Below are positions 1 through 7,100 of a DNA stretch of 11,502 nt, in pieces. The notes below the pieces were generated by a model. That model was not told the DNA's origin. It was given only the letters and a program-made list of their open reading frames with translations, and searched no databases. The stretch comes from Gp6-AA40 sp050742535. GTDB lineage: Bacteria > Acidobacteriota > Vicinamibacteria > Vicinamibacterales > UBA2999. Every line of letters begins with the position of its first letter. Positions within the stretch are counted from its first letter, which is position 1. Made by a program: the position numbers and the translations under genes. The DNA is taken from assembly GCA_050742535.1 (NCBI GenBank), contig JBOGIQ010000189.1, positions 1 through 11,502 of the forward strand, in the 5' to 3' direction.

Positions 1-274
1 TACCCAGGATAGCGTTGGCGCCGCGGTCGGTCAGCGACGTCCGGGCGACGATCTCGTCCCGCGTAATCATCTCCGCGTCGGCCATCGTGGTGAACAGCCC
101 GAGGTCATCCGCCCACCGCAGGTATTGGTGCATGGAGACCCCGTTCACACCGAGCGACCACAGCGGCAGGGCGTCGGCCGATGGGGATGGAAGCGTTCGC
201 AAGGCCGCCAGCGGCGGCGTTTCGGGCGTCTGCGGTTCAACTACCGGCGGCACGGCAATGGCTCCGACGGGCAT
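1..274 (-). CDS. O-methyltransferase, N-terminal part (cut by window edge)
   Basis: About 91 codons are visible, from an ATG at 274 to the window edge. After a Pro-rich leader of about 35 residues, the stretch containing MHQYLRWADDLGLF and ITRDEIVARTSLTDRGANAI resembles the winged-helix dimerisation domain that precedes the SAM-binding domain in plant/bacterial-type O-methyltransferases (acetylserotonin O-methyltransferase-like). The typical pattern there is 'aa.eLGLFd.La....t.eeLA..tgl..rga..lL'. The catalytic Rossmann part would lie outside the window, so methyltransferase activity is inferred. The ATG is 8 nt after the stop of the MFS gene with no clear Shine-Dalgarno, which suggests translational coupling. 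The frame stays open upstream into the MFS gene, so the exact start is uncertain. Substrate unknown. A helix-turn-helix regulator is the main alternative. Confidence 0.6.
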   Translation of the reverse strand, partial: MPVGAIAVPPVVEPQTPETPPLAALRTLPSPSADALPLWSLGVNGVSMHQYLRWADDLGLFTTMADAEMITRDEIVARTSLTDRGANAILG

Positions 275-282
275 CTGGCGGG

Positions 283-1587
283 CTAGGCTCGTTGCTCGGC
301 GTCGGCAGCGACGCGTGCCGAGCGCAGCAGCAGCACGCCAAGCGCCGGAAGCACGGATACCGCCACGCACAGCACGGAGAAACCGAAGCGGTCCACGATG
401 GCGCCCATCGCGGGCGACAGAAACACCTGCATCATCGCGTAGGAACTGGCGAGGAGCGCGGAGGTCAGCGCCGCGCGCCCAGGGCCGAACAGATCGATCG
501 GCAGCACGTGCAGGTTGTTCAGAATCGTCATGACCAGAAAGAAGCTGGCGCTGATCGCGACCGCGGCAAGGAGCGGCGTCGGCATCAGCGGCACGAGGGC
601 GGTCACCAGCAACAGCGGCGCAAAGCGGGCGCAGACACGGAGCCGCGCGGCAGCGGCGGTCATTCCAGCCGACGTCGACCGCAGCGTGAGCCAGGCGCCA
701 AAAAGCCCGCCCAGCGTCGCGAAGAGCGGCGGGATCCACGCGAAGTAGAGGTTGGCCTCTCTCTGCGTCAGCTGGTGCACCTGAACGAAATAGACGGTCG
801 TCCAGTTCATCCACATCGAGTGGACCACCATGATGAGGACGTTCGCGCCAAGAATCGCCCAAAGTCTGCGGTCCGCCAGCACCTGGCGCACCGTCAGCGC
901 CGCGCTGTTCACGTTCGCGGCTTCGTGCGCGGGCACTTTCCGCGAGAGAACGATCCACAGCGGCAGCCACAGCAGGCCCAGGATTCCGCAGACCACGAAG
1001 GTCGCGCGCCAGCCGTACTGCGGGGCGATCACAGCGACCAGCAGCGGGGCTGCCATGATGCCGACCGTGACGCCAATCGTCTGCACCGCGAGGCCGAATC
1101 CCTGCTCCCGCGGCGGCAGGTAGACGGCAGTTCCCTTACTCGAGCACGGTATGCCTGCTGCCTCCGTAGCACCGAGCGCCATGCGGCAGGCGACGAGGCT
1201 GGCAAAGCCGGTCGTCAGCCCGGTCATCGCGCCCACGATGGACCAGGTCCCCATCGAGAGGAGCGCGCCCTTGGTGAGCCCAACGCGGTCGATCAGCATG
1301 CCGGCCGCGGGCGCCACGAACATGTAGGTGAACGAGAACGCGGCGAGAACGGTGCCGTACCCGGCGTTGGTCAGGCCGAATTCCGTCATCAGCATCGGCG
1401 CTACGGCGGCCAGAAGCTGTCGATCGAGGAAATTCAAGGCCGAGAACAGGACGAACGCGGCGACAGCGGCCCAGCGCCAGGCGGACACGCTTGTCGTGGT
1501 GACCGACACGTCCGTGCGCGCGGCCTGTGGCCGCGTGAGTGTCGCCGTCGCGTTGTCGAGACTTCCGCTGCGCGCGTAGCTCCCCAC
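283..1587 (-). CDS. MFS transporter, anion:cation symporter (ACS)-like
   Basis: This is a 434-residue inner-membrane protein of typical MFS length with about 12 hydrophobic segments. TM1 contains NFLDRQLLAAVAPML (about 52-66), close to the ACS-family start in which an Arg follows an Asp in TM1. The MFS motif A is GMLIDRVGLTKG (about 96-107), and the TM4 region has RMALGATEAAGIP (about 135-147), the R-x-L-G-x-x-E-A pattern of hexuronate/phthalate-type carriers. It probably moves an organic anion, but the substrate cannot be read from the sequence. The start is GTG, supported by GGGAG seven bases upstream; residues 1-36 are polar and poorly conserved-looking, so a later start is possible. It lies 29 nt after the CmoA-like gene and 8 nt before the O-methyltransferase, so the three probably form one operon and the carrier may import a substrate or export a product of the enzymes. 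Confidence 0.9.
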   Translation of the reverse strand: MGSYARSGSLDNATATLTRPQAARTDVSVTTTSVSAWRWAAVAAFVLFSALNFLDRQLLAAVAPMLMTEFGLTNAGYGTVLAAFSFTYMFVAPAAGMLIDRVGLTKGALLSMGTWSIVGAMTGLTTGFASLVACRMALGATEAAGIPCSSKGTAVYLPPREQGFGLAVQTIGVTVGIMAAPLLVAVIAPQYGWRATFVVCGILGLLWLPLWIVLSRKVPAHEAANVNSAALTVRQVLADRRLWAILGANVLIMVVHSMWMNWTTVYFVQVHQLTQREANLYFAWIPPLFATLGGLFGAWLTLRSTSAGMTAAAARLRVCARFAPLLLVTALVPLMPTPLLAAVAISASFFLVMTILNNLHVLPIDLFGPGRAALTSALLASSYAMMQVFLSPAMGAIVDRFGFSVLCVAVSVLPALGVLLLRSARVAADAEQRA

Positions 1588-1594
1588 AGCTCAT

Positions 1595-1599
1595 CTCCC
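1595..1599 (-). promoter_or_regulatory. Ribosome binding site of the MFS gene
   Basis: On the minus strand GGGAG lies seven bases before the GTG at 1587. It supports the GTG start over the ATG at 1594, which is in another frame. Confidence 0.6.
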
Positions 1600-1616
1600 G
1601 GCCGCAACCACAGGCG

Positions 1617-2357
1617 TCAGGCAGCCTTGACCGCGACCCAGCTGGCGAAGTTCATCCAGCGCCAGAAACATTCGACGTCCGAAAACCCAGCCTGACGGAG
1701 CAACCGCTCGTTCCCGCTCGCGGTCTCCGGCACGAGTACGCCCTCGAGGGCCAGACGCTTTCGCTCGATCTCTTCCGCGGTATAGCCGTTTGCCGCCTTC
1801 ATGGCGTGGTAGTTCTCGACAAGCAATCGGTCCGATCCCGGCGTGCCGCCGCGAAGCTTCTCAACCAGGATCAACGCCCCGCCGGGTGCCGTGGTGGCGT
1901 AAATGCGGTTGACGATGCGCTGCCGCGATTCGACCGCTGTGAATTGCAGGGTGAGCACACAGAGCGTCAGGCTGGCACGCACGGCCGGATATTCGTGACG
2001 CAGGTCCGTGTGCATGACCGCGACGATGCCGCTCCGGATGGCGCTCTCGAATCGGACCCGCGCCGCGTCGAGCATCGGACCGGACGTGTCCGTCGCGACG
2101 TAGCGATTGGCGCCGCCGTAGACCTGAAGAAACGCCGCCAGCGCGTCGCCGCGCGCACACCCGAGATCGACAATGTCCGTGCCGGGCTGCACGAAGCGGG
2201 CGCCGACGTCGAACACCGCGCGGCGCATGACGTCGTACTGCGGAATCGAGCGCCGCAGCATGTCGTCGAACACCTCCGTGACCGACTGATCGAACGTCCA
2301 TCGTTCTGCAGTCGGGAAATGTCCGAGCGAACTGTTCGTCGCCGCCAGGTGCGCCAT
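1617..2357 (-). CDS. CmoA-family SAM-dependent enzyme (carboxy-SAM synthase-like)
   Basis: 246 residues, against 247 for E. coli CmoA, and collinear with it from memory. Shared blocks include WTFDQSVTEVFDDMLRRSIP (20-39; CmoA has [20 protein letters not shown]), ARFVQPGT..DLGC..G (53-70), LTLQF (135-139), IY....PGGAL.L.EK (152-167), MKAANGYTAEEIERKR (186-201) and AGF plus NF.SWVAVKA at the end. CmoA converts SAM and prephenate to carboxy-SAM, which CmoB uses to make cmo5U34 in tRNA. Arg199 of E. coli CmoA, which binds the carboxylate of carboxy-SAM, corresponds to Arg201 here (KR pair kept). No cmoB is in the window and the neighbours are a transporter and an O-methyltransferase. It may therefore be a carboxy-SAM-dependent tailoring system, a stray tRNA gene, or an ordinary methyltransferase derived from CmoA. 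The ATG start has AGGGA six bases upstream. Confidence 0.85.
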   Translation of the reverse strand: MAHLAATNSSLGHFPTAERWTFDQSVTEVFDDMLRRSIPQYDVMRRAVFDVGARFVQPGTDIVDLGCARGDALAAFLQVYGGANRYVATDTSGPMLDAARVRFESAIRSGIVAVMHTDLRHEYPAVRASLTLCVLTLQFTAVESRQRIVNRIYATTAPGGALILVEKLRGGTPGSDRLLVENYHAMKAANGYTAEEIERKRLALEGVLVPETASGNERLLRQAGFSDVECFWRWMNFASWVAVKAA

Positions 2358-2363
2358 GTGGAA

Positions 2364-2368
2364 TCCCT
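2364..2368 (-). promoter_or_regulatory. Ribosome binding site of the CmoA-like gene
   Basis: AGGGA on the minus strand, six bases before the ATG at 2357; it fixes this start. Confidence 0.6.
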
Positions 2369-2380
2369 GCTGCGCGCGAC

Positions 2381-2409
2381 AGACTACGAGCGTGTGCTCA
2401 CACGATCAA
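2381..2409 (-). promoter_or_regulatory. Candidate promoter with palindromic operator-like spacer
   Basis: On the minus strand, TTGATC (2409-2404) and TAGTCT (2386-2381) are separated by exactly 17 bp. The -35 is fair and the -10 is poor against sigma-70 consensus. The spacer holds the palindrome CGTGTG-CT-CACACG (2391-2404), which overlaps the last base of the -35 and could be an operator. It lies about 24 bp upstream of the CmoA-like start, in the 173-bp gap between divergent genes. Nothing stronger was seen in the rest of that gap, including for the rightward glycosyltransferase. Confidence 0.35.
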
Positions 2410-2530
2410 GCAGAGACCAACGTGAGATGTGCCGTACTTTCGTGCGGCTGGCGCCGGCCTGGCGTTCGGCCCCTGATCGGCCGGACTTCGCCTGCTTGAG
2501 CTATCGGCGATATGCTGCCCCGGATCGAAG

Positions 2531-4510
2531 TTGCCCCTCACGGTACGTCCAATCGCCGGCGTCCACTCTCCTGTGCCGCGACGAATCGTCGCCGGTACGA
2601 GCGCAGTCGCGCTGCTGTTGCTGGCGGGCGCGTACACGTACCACTTCCTGTACTGGAATTTCGACGACACATACATCGTCTTCCGGATCGTCAGGAATCT
2701 ATTGAGCGGCCACGGCTGGGCGTTCAACGCCGGTGAGGCGCACAACGCGAGCACGTCCGTGTTGAACACGATCGTCGTGGCGCTGGCAACTCCGCTCTTC
2801 TCCTGGGACATTCCGTTCGCGTCGCACATGCTCGCCGGCCTCTGGCTATCGGTCGCGGCTCTGGCATTCGGCTGGATCTTCTGGCAGCGGTTCGATCCCT
2901 GGGTTGCGCTCGGCGCCGGCGTCGGGCTCGTCGTCGTGCTCGCCGACAACATCCTCTGGGGACTTGAAACACACCTGTTCTTCGCCCTGCTCGGCATCTT
3001 CGCCGTGCTCGAGCATCGGAGGCGCAGTTCGTGGTGGGCGATCGGGCTGCTGACGCTGACACGGCCGGACGCGCTGATCCTCGCCGTCCTCCGCTGGCTA
3101 CGCGACACGCGACTGTCGCCGTGGCCCGCCGGGGTGGCCGGCTGGCGCGAGAGCCTGCGCGCGCCGTGGGTTGCGAATCGTCGCGGACTGTTGGTGTTTG
3201 CGCTGGTGCTGGCGCCCTGGGTGATTTTTTCGCTGATCACCTTTCACCAGGTTTTTCCGGACACGCTCTCCAACAAGATGTGGCAGGCGCGATCCGGGTT
3301 CTGGGGGATGGGGTGGGTATACCTGGATGCCCTGCGCAGCCATCTTGCCGACTTCGCTCGATGGCGGGTCACCGGCTATGTCCTCGCGCTTCCAGGACTG
3401 GTCTTCCTCATCCGCGATCGCAGCGTTCTGCTGTATGTCGTGGCGTTCGCGGCCATCCAGCAGGCCGCCTACATCCTCCTGAATGTGCCCGGCTACCACT
3501 GGTATTTCATGAGCGTCGACGTCGCGGTCGTGCTCGCGGCTTTCTACGGCGCCGGCTCGATCGTTGAGATCCTCTTTCGTCGGCACCTTCGGGCAGCGCG
3601 ACCGTATGCGTCGGTCGCTCTATACGTCGCCGTGCTGGCTTTCGCCGGCGTGCGGGCACGGCCGCTGTTCGGTGCGCATTATCCTCAGGATGCGCGTGAG
3701 GTCTCATACCAGAAAGTCGCCGCGGCGCTCGTCGCCAATCGCGTCCCCGCTGGTCCGATTGCCATCGTCGAAGTCGGCACGCTGGGCTACCACATGCCTA
3801 ATCACGCAATCGTCGACCTCATCGGGCTCACGTCGTCCAATCCCGAGTACGTCACGGGCATGAACAACGACCGGTTCTTTGCCGAGCCGCCGTCGATCGT
3901 GCTGTTTCACGCGCCGTCAGTGTCGGCATTCGAGAGGGCCCTCTTCGACGACATCAGGTTCCGGATGATGTTTGCGGATCCGGTCGTGGTGGATACGGTC
4001 GAACCGCGGATGCAGTATTTCAGGCTGCGGCCCGGCGCGCGGGCGCCGACGGTAGAGGCGATCGCCGCCTACGTTCAACAGGAATACACGCCCTTTCAGC
4101 TCGAGGTGGCAGGGCCCCTGGTCGACGCCCAGCGGTCGGGTGATGCCTCCTGCATGCTCGATCACGTCAATGGTCAACCGGGATCGCGACCGCTTCGGAT
4201 TCCGCGCCTGGTCCTCAGCCTCACCGGCTGGGCGTACGACCGCGCCGAGCCTGGCGCGCCCGCCGAGGTGTTCGCGCTCATGACATCAGCCGCGCAGCGG
4301 TATTCGATGCGAGCGACACGCGTCGCAAGGCCGGATGTCGCGGCTGTATTCAAAGAGCCACGATTCGAGATGTCGGGCTACACGCTGCAGGGTTCGATCG
4401 TCGGGCTGCCGCCGGGCGACTACCGGGTGAGCATCCTCCAGAAGCGCGGCGCCGGGTTCGTATCGTGCGACGCGCCTGGAGCGATCACGATCACGGACGC
4501 CGTACGCTGA
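2531..4510 (+). CDS. GT-C-fold membrane glycosyltransferase (ArnT/arabinosyltransferase-like)
   Basis: 659 residues with about 10-12 hydrophobic segments up to residue ~375, then a soluble tail. After TM1 comes WNFDDTYIVFRIVRNLLSGHG (42-62, catalytic-type DD at 45-46) and FNAGE (65-69). This matches the first extracytoplasmic loop of lipid-linked-sugar GT-C enzymes such as mycobacterial AftB-like and ArnT/PMT-like proteins. After the membrane part, VEVGTLGYHMPNHAIVDLIGL (413-433) is the 'G.lgy....ivDl.GL' motif common in uncharacterised bacterial members. Residues ~550-655 (SLTGWAYD..., R-P-D-V-A at 600-604, SGYTLQGSI) look like a separate beta-sandwich domain, an unusual addition. It probably transfers a sugar from a polyprenyl carrier outside the cytoplasmic membrane; donor and acceptor are unknown. 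The TTG start is weakly supported; a GTG at 2573 is the alternative. A methyltransferase gene follows 34 nt downstream. Confidence 0.82.
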   Translation: MPLTVRPIAGVHSPVPRRIVAGTSAVALLLLAGAYTYHFLYWNFDDTYIVFRIVRNLLSGHGWAFNAGEAHNASTSVLNTIVVALATPLFSWDIPFASHMLAGLWLSVAALAFGWIFWQRFDPWVALGAGVGLVVVLADNILWGLETHLFFALLGIFAVLEHRRRSSWWAIGLLTLTRPDALILAVLRWLRDTRLSPWPAGVAGWRESLRAPWVANRRGLLVFALVLAPWVIFSLITFHQVFPDTLSNKMWQARSGFWGMGWVYLDALRSHLADFARWRVTGYVLALPGLVFLIRDRSVLLYVVAFAAIQQAAYILLNVPGYHWYFMSVDVAVVLAAFYGAGSIVEILFRRHLRAARPYASVALYVAVLAFAGVRARPLFGAHYPQDAREVSYQKVAAALVANRVPAGPIAIVEVGTLGYHMPNHAIVDLIGLTSSNPEYVTGMNNDRFFAEPPSIVLFHAPSVSAFERALFDDIRFRMMFADPVVVDTVEPRMQYFRLRPGARAPTVEAIAAYVQQEYTPFQLEVAGPLVDAQRSGDASCMLDHVNGQPGSRPLRIPRLVLSLTGWAYDRAEPGAPAEVFALMTSAAQRYSMRATRVARPDVAAVFKEPRFEMSGYTLQGSIVGLPPGDYRVSILQKRGAGFVSCDAPGAITITDAVR

Positions 4511-4532
4511 TCGTGCGACTGCCGGTTCACGT

Positions 4533-4536
4533 AGGA
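4533..4536 (+). promoter_or_regulatory. Ribosome binding site of the methyltransferase gene
   Basis: AGGA lies eight bases before the GTG at 4545 and supports this GTG as the start. Confidence 0.5.
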
Positions 4537-4544
4537 TCCAAGGC

Positions 4545-5180
4545 GTGAGAACGTCCCTGAAACCTCCGCCGCCGTGGTTGCGGCGATTGCTTCTGAAGGT
4601 CATCGACGTCGCCAGTCAGCCCCTGTGCGAAGATACGAGCTCCGACCCATATCACGTCAATTTCCGCTTCTTCGTTGAAGAAGTGAAGAAAATCGGCGAA
4701 TGCAACGTTCTCGAACTCGGAGCACGCAAGTCCACGATCCGCAGTCAGTTCGTTGGGTGTAAACGGTACGTCGGCGTCGATATTCATTCCGGGCCGGACG
4801 TTGACGTGACCTGTGACGTCCATGAGTTGGCCGCAGCTCTCAGCCCGTTAGACGTCCGTTTCGATGCGGTGGCGACGATCTCGACCTTCGAGCACCTGGT
4901 GATGCCGTGGAAGGCCATCCTTGAAATCAATAAGGTGATGAGGCCGGGCGGACTGCTGTTTATCGCCACCCACCCGACCTGGCCTCCGCACGAATTACCG
5001 TGGGACTTTTGGCGGTATGCGGACGGTGCGTTTCACGGACTGCTGAACCAGGCGACGGGCTTCGAGATTCTGCGCTGCAATTCTGGGTTGCCCTGCAGGC
5101 CGGATCTGCAGTGGAATATCGCGACAAGAGAGATTATCGCGAGTCAGTATCCTCTGGAGATAAGCTGCGGGTCCGCCTGA
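4545..5180 (+). CDS. Class I SAM-dependent methyltransferase, C-terminus ending inside a repeat
   Basis: 211 residues. The SAM-binding motif I is NVLELGARKS (54-63), the acidic residue after strand 2 is Asp79 (VGVDIHSGPD), and the Methyltransf_11-type block FEHLVMPWKAILEINKVMRPGG spans 115-136. It is followed by an HPTWPPHELPWDFWRYAD segment (143-160). Proteins with this PHE.PWDFWRY block commonly act on sugars or lipids in surface-glycan clusters, which suits the upstream GT-C gene 34 nt away. The substrate is unknown. The last codons (GSA-stop) lie in the first unit of a 30-bp palindromic repeat, and the TGA stop is the loop of its hairpin. The C-terminus is therefore probably shortened or rewritten by the repeat. 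GTG start with AGGA upstream. Confidence 0.8.
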   Translation: MRTSLKPPPPWLRRLLLKVIDVASQPLCEDTSSDPYHVNFRFFVEEVKKIGECNVLELGARKSTIRSQFVGCKRYVGVDIHSGPDVDVTCDVHELAAALSPLDVRFDAVATISTFEHLVMPWKAILEINKVMRPGGLLFIATHPTWPPHELPWDFWRYADGAFHGLLNQATGFEILRCNSGLPCRPDLQWNIATREIIASQYPLEISCGSA

Positions 5181-5250
5181 AGGCGGACACTACGCGATCA
5201 CTCCGGCTGAAGCCGGACACGACGTGATCAATCCGGCTGAAGCCGGACTC
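5171..5250 (+). repeat. Three tandem 30-bp palindromic repeats (RLKADTT-type), likely two-way terminator
   Basis: Three units begin at 5171, 5201 and 5231 with an exact 30-bp period; the third is truncated at about 20 bp. Each core is a hairpin with loop TGAA. Unit 1 has stem GTCCGCC/GGCGGAC; units 2 and 3 have TCCGGC/GCCGGA. The arm change in unit 1 is compensatory, since the base pairs are kept. The linkers are similar (TACGCGATCA, GACGTGATCA). In one frame the array reads RLKADTT then RLKPDTT. The array fills the 75-bp gap between two convergent genes, so it could end transcription from both sides, though it lacks T-tracts. Confidence 0.85.
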
Positions 5251-5255
5251 CACAG

Positions 5256-6077
5256 TTAAGCGGCGCGGCGGCGACGGCCTCTGATGGTGCGGCGCGCCAC
5301 GGCGCGGCGGAATTCACGCACCACGATATCGGCGTCCGTGAACTCGGTCCGCACGCGCGGCACCTTCAGCGGCTCCATGCGGCAATCCATCTCGGACGCC
5401 GACTCGGGCTGCGGGTCGAGCACCTGCGTGTAGCGCTGCGGATAGGACGGATACGACTTGAACGTCGTGCCGACGACGCCGCCGAAGCGATCGGTAAGCC
5501 CGGCGAGGTCGTAGCTCAGAAACTCGTAGGTGGCCGGATCCGGCTTCGTCGCCAGGTACTGGTTCACCATCTCGACGACGTTCTCGAAGAAGCTATGGCC
5601 GTGGCAGTTCGCCGAGTAGGTGCCGTCGGCGCGCTCCATGCGGCGGATGCCGGGACCCTGCGGATCGATGTGATACAGCTCGTGGATGATCGTGTCGAGC
5701 TTCGCGATCCAGTCCGGCTGCCCGGCGTAGTGCACCTGCTTGCGCGAGCGCGACAGCTTCTGATCGCAGTAGCGCGGCAGCGAGAACGAGATCATGTAGT
5801 CGATCGGCGTGCTGCCGACGGTGACCGATGGCGATTTGGTGACGAACCACTCGGAGCGGCGCGTCAGCTTGCCGGTGCGGCGATCTTTCCAGAAGTAGTA
5901 GCCAGGCTCGCTCGCTGGAAGACACACGCAGTGACACGTCGCATAGGCGCCCTCCGCGTCGCTGCGTCCCTGACGCGCGAAGACGAGGACCTTGCTCATG
6001 TCGATGAACGACAGCGTCGGGACGCGCTGCACCACGTCCCTCATGAGCAGAGAGATCTGTTCGGTATAGTTGAGCAT
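5256..6077 (-). CDS. Putative zinc metallopeptidase (HELYH motif)
   Basis: 273 residues from the ATG at 6077. The zincin signature HELYH is at residues 132-136 (IIHELYHID), and Glu133 would be the catalytic base. Downstream CHGHSFFENVVEMV (158-171) offers a third ligand; an 'HG..F' after HExxH recalls the SprT/WLM layout, but this is by motif only. An N-terminal CHCVC cluster (48-52) could bind metal or be structural. The C-terminus is very basic (RTIRGRRRRAA). No signal peptide is seen, so it is probably cytoplasmic. An upstream TTG at 6110 would add 11 residues; I prefer the ATG because LNYTEQISLLMRDVVQRV looks like the start of the folded domain. It is the last gene of the minus-strand block, 168 bp after mtgA, probably with its own promoter. 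I do not recognise the exact family or substrate. Confidence 0.75.
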   Translation of the reverse strand: MLNYTEQISLLMRDVVQRVPTLSFIDMSKVLVFARQGRSDAEGAYATCHCVCLPASEPGYYFWKDRRTGKLTRRSEWFVTKSPSVTVGSTPIDYMISFSLPRYCDQKLSRSRKQVHYAGQPDWIAKLDTIIHELYHIDPQGPGIRRMERADGTYSANCHGHSFFENVVEMVNQYLATKPDPATYEFLSYDLAGLTDRFGGVVGTTFKSYPSYPQRYTQVLDPQPESASEMDCRMEPLKVPRVRTEFTDADIVVREFRRAVARRTIRGRRRRAA

Positions 6078-6156
6078 CGACACCAGCCGAAGACACCGCG
6101 ACCGAGCCAATCGCTGGTGCTTCGTCCGCCGTTCAATTGGGAGAGAGCCGAGCGAA

Positions 6157-6162
6157 ATTATA
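6157..6162 (-). promoter_or_regulatory. -10 element TATAAT upstream of the metallopeptidase gene
   Basis: A perfect TATAAT on the minus strand in otherwise GC-rich DNA, 79 bp before the ATG at 6077 and 84 bp after the end of mtgA. No good TTGACA-like box is found 16-18 bp upstream. It suggests the metallopeptidase is transcribed independently of mtgA. The rest of 6078-6245 shows no gene or repeat. Confidence 0.45.
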
Positions 6163-6245
6163 CGCGTTTGCGCCGGCGCCCGCCTTCAGAAATTGATCTC
6201 GGCGCGACGCTCGACGGACTGCACTCGGCAGTAAGAGGAATTTCT

Positions 6246-7100
6246 TTATGCTTCGTCTGCAGGAGCGGGCACCGGCGTGTAAGGAATCTCATCCGGTGGC
6301 GCCGGCACCTCTTCCGTTGGCGGTACGGCCGGGTCGGCTGACGGTTCGAGCTCATCAGTCGTCTCGTCATCAGCCGGTGCAGGAATGGGTACTGGCGCGG
6401 GCGGTTCGACGCCACCCATCCGCCCCAGAACGATCCGCTGCCGCGCCAGCAGGCGCCGGTTCGGCCGCGCGGGATTCAGCACGCGCGGATTGATGATCGC
6501 GCCGGCCAGCAGCGCCGCCTGCTCGCGGCTCAAGGCGGACGCCGGCACACCGAAGTAGGTACGCGCGGCAGCCTCTGCGCCCCACACGCCGTCGCCCCAC
6601 TCGATCACGTTCAGATAAATCTCCAGAATCCGCGCCTTCGGCAGCGCCGCTTCCAGGCGCCGCGCGATAATCAGCTCCTTCAGCTTCCGCAGCGGATCCT
6701 TCGACGGCGAGAGATACAGGTTCTTCGCCAGCTGCTGCGTGATCGTGCTGGCGCCGCGGATGGCGCCGCCGCGCTCCATGTTGATCTCGATCGACTTCTT
6801 GATTTCCTCGAGGTCCACGCCCTCGTGCTCGAAGAAGCGGCTGTCTTCCGCCACGAGCACGGCACGCTGAAGGTTCTTGGAGATGCGGGAGTAGCGGACC
6901 CACTGGTGGCGGTGGCGCAGCTTGCGCCCCTCGCGCTCGGCCTCGGCCTGCCGCAGCCTCATGAATGCGGTGCTGGTCGGATTCGTCGTCGCCAGCACGC
7001 GCACGTCGGGAAGGGTCAGGTAGACGTAGGCCACGACGGCAAACGCCACCGCCGCAGCAGCAACAAGTCCGCGGAGAATCGCGCCCTTTTTGAGTTTCAT
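6246..7100 (-). CDS. mtgA: Monofunctional peptidoglycan glycosyltransferase (GT51)
   Basis: 284 residues. One N-terminal membrane anchor (about 8-30) is followed by a periplasmic GT51 domain (about 65-230) that polymerises lipid II into glycan strands. All family motifs are present: EDSRFFEHEGVD (85-96, catalytic Glu85), GASTITQQLAKN (116-127), RKLKE (138-142, second catalytic Glu142) and KARILEIYLN (155-164). There is no transpeptidase domain, so it is not a bifunctional PBP. The last ~55 residues are Pro/Ala/Glu-rich (PAPVPIPAP..., VPPTEEVPAPPDE), probably a disordered spacer in the periplasm and an unusual addition to MtgA. The ATG start gives the TM helix directly, but no Shine-Dalgarno is seen because the upstream bases form one arm of a strong hairpin. 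It lies 87 bp after the aminotransferase gene and may be read from the same transcript. Confidence 0.95.
   Translation of the reverse strand: MKLKKGAILRGLVAAAAVAFAVVAYVYLTLPDVRVLATTNPTSTAFMRLRQAEAEREGRKLRHRHQWVRYSRISKNLQRAVLVAEDSRFFEHEGVDLEEIKKSIEINMERGGAIRGASTITQQLAKNLYLSPSKDPLRKLKELIIARRLEAALPKARILEIYLNVIEWGDGVWGAEAAARTYFGVPASALSREQAALLAGAIINPRVLNPARPNRRLLARQRIVLGRMGGVEPPAPVPIPAPADDETTDELEPSADPAVPPTEEVPAPPDEIPYTPVPAPADEA

Noticed and set aside
181..1695. Open frame of 504 codons on the plus strand opposite the MFS gene
   Set aside because: Low-complexity Arg/His/Gln-rich product with no family resemblance; it is the antisense of a clear transporter and results from high GC.
2398..3240. Minus-strand frame of 280 codons over the start of the GT-C gene
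   Set aside because: Ser/Arg/Ala-rich antisense product without domain features; the plus strand encodes clear membrane segments and the DD motif.
5000..5227. Plus-strand frame ending RLKADTT...RLKPDTT
   Set aside because: Out of frame with the methyltransferase; the tail is translated palindromic repeat.
5171..5250. Possible CRISPR array because of the regular 30-bp period
   Set aside because: Only three units, the linkers resemble each other instead of being unique spacers, and no cas gene is present.
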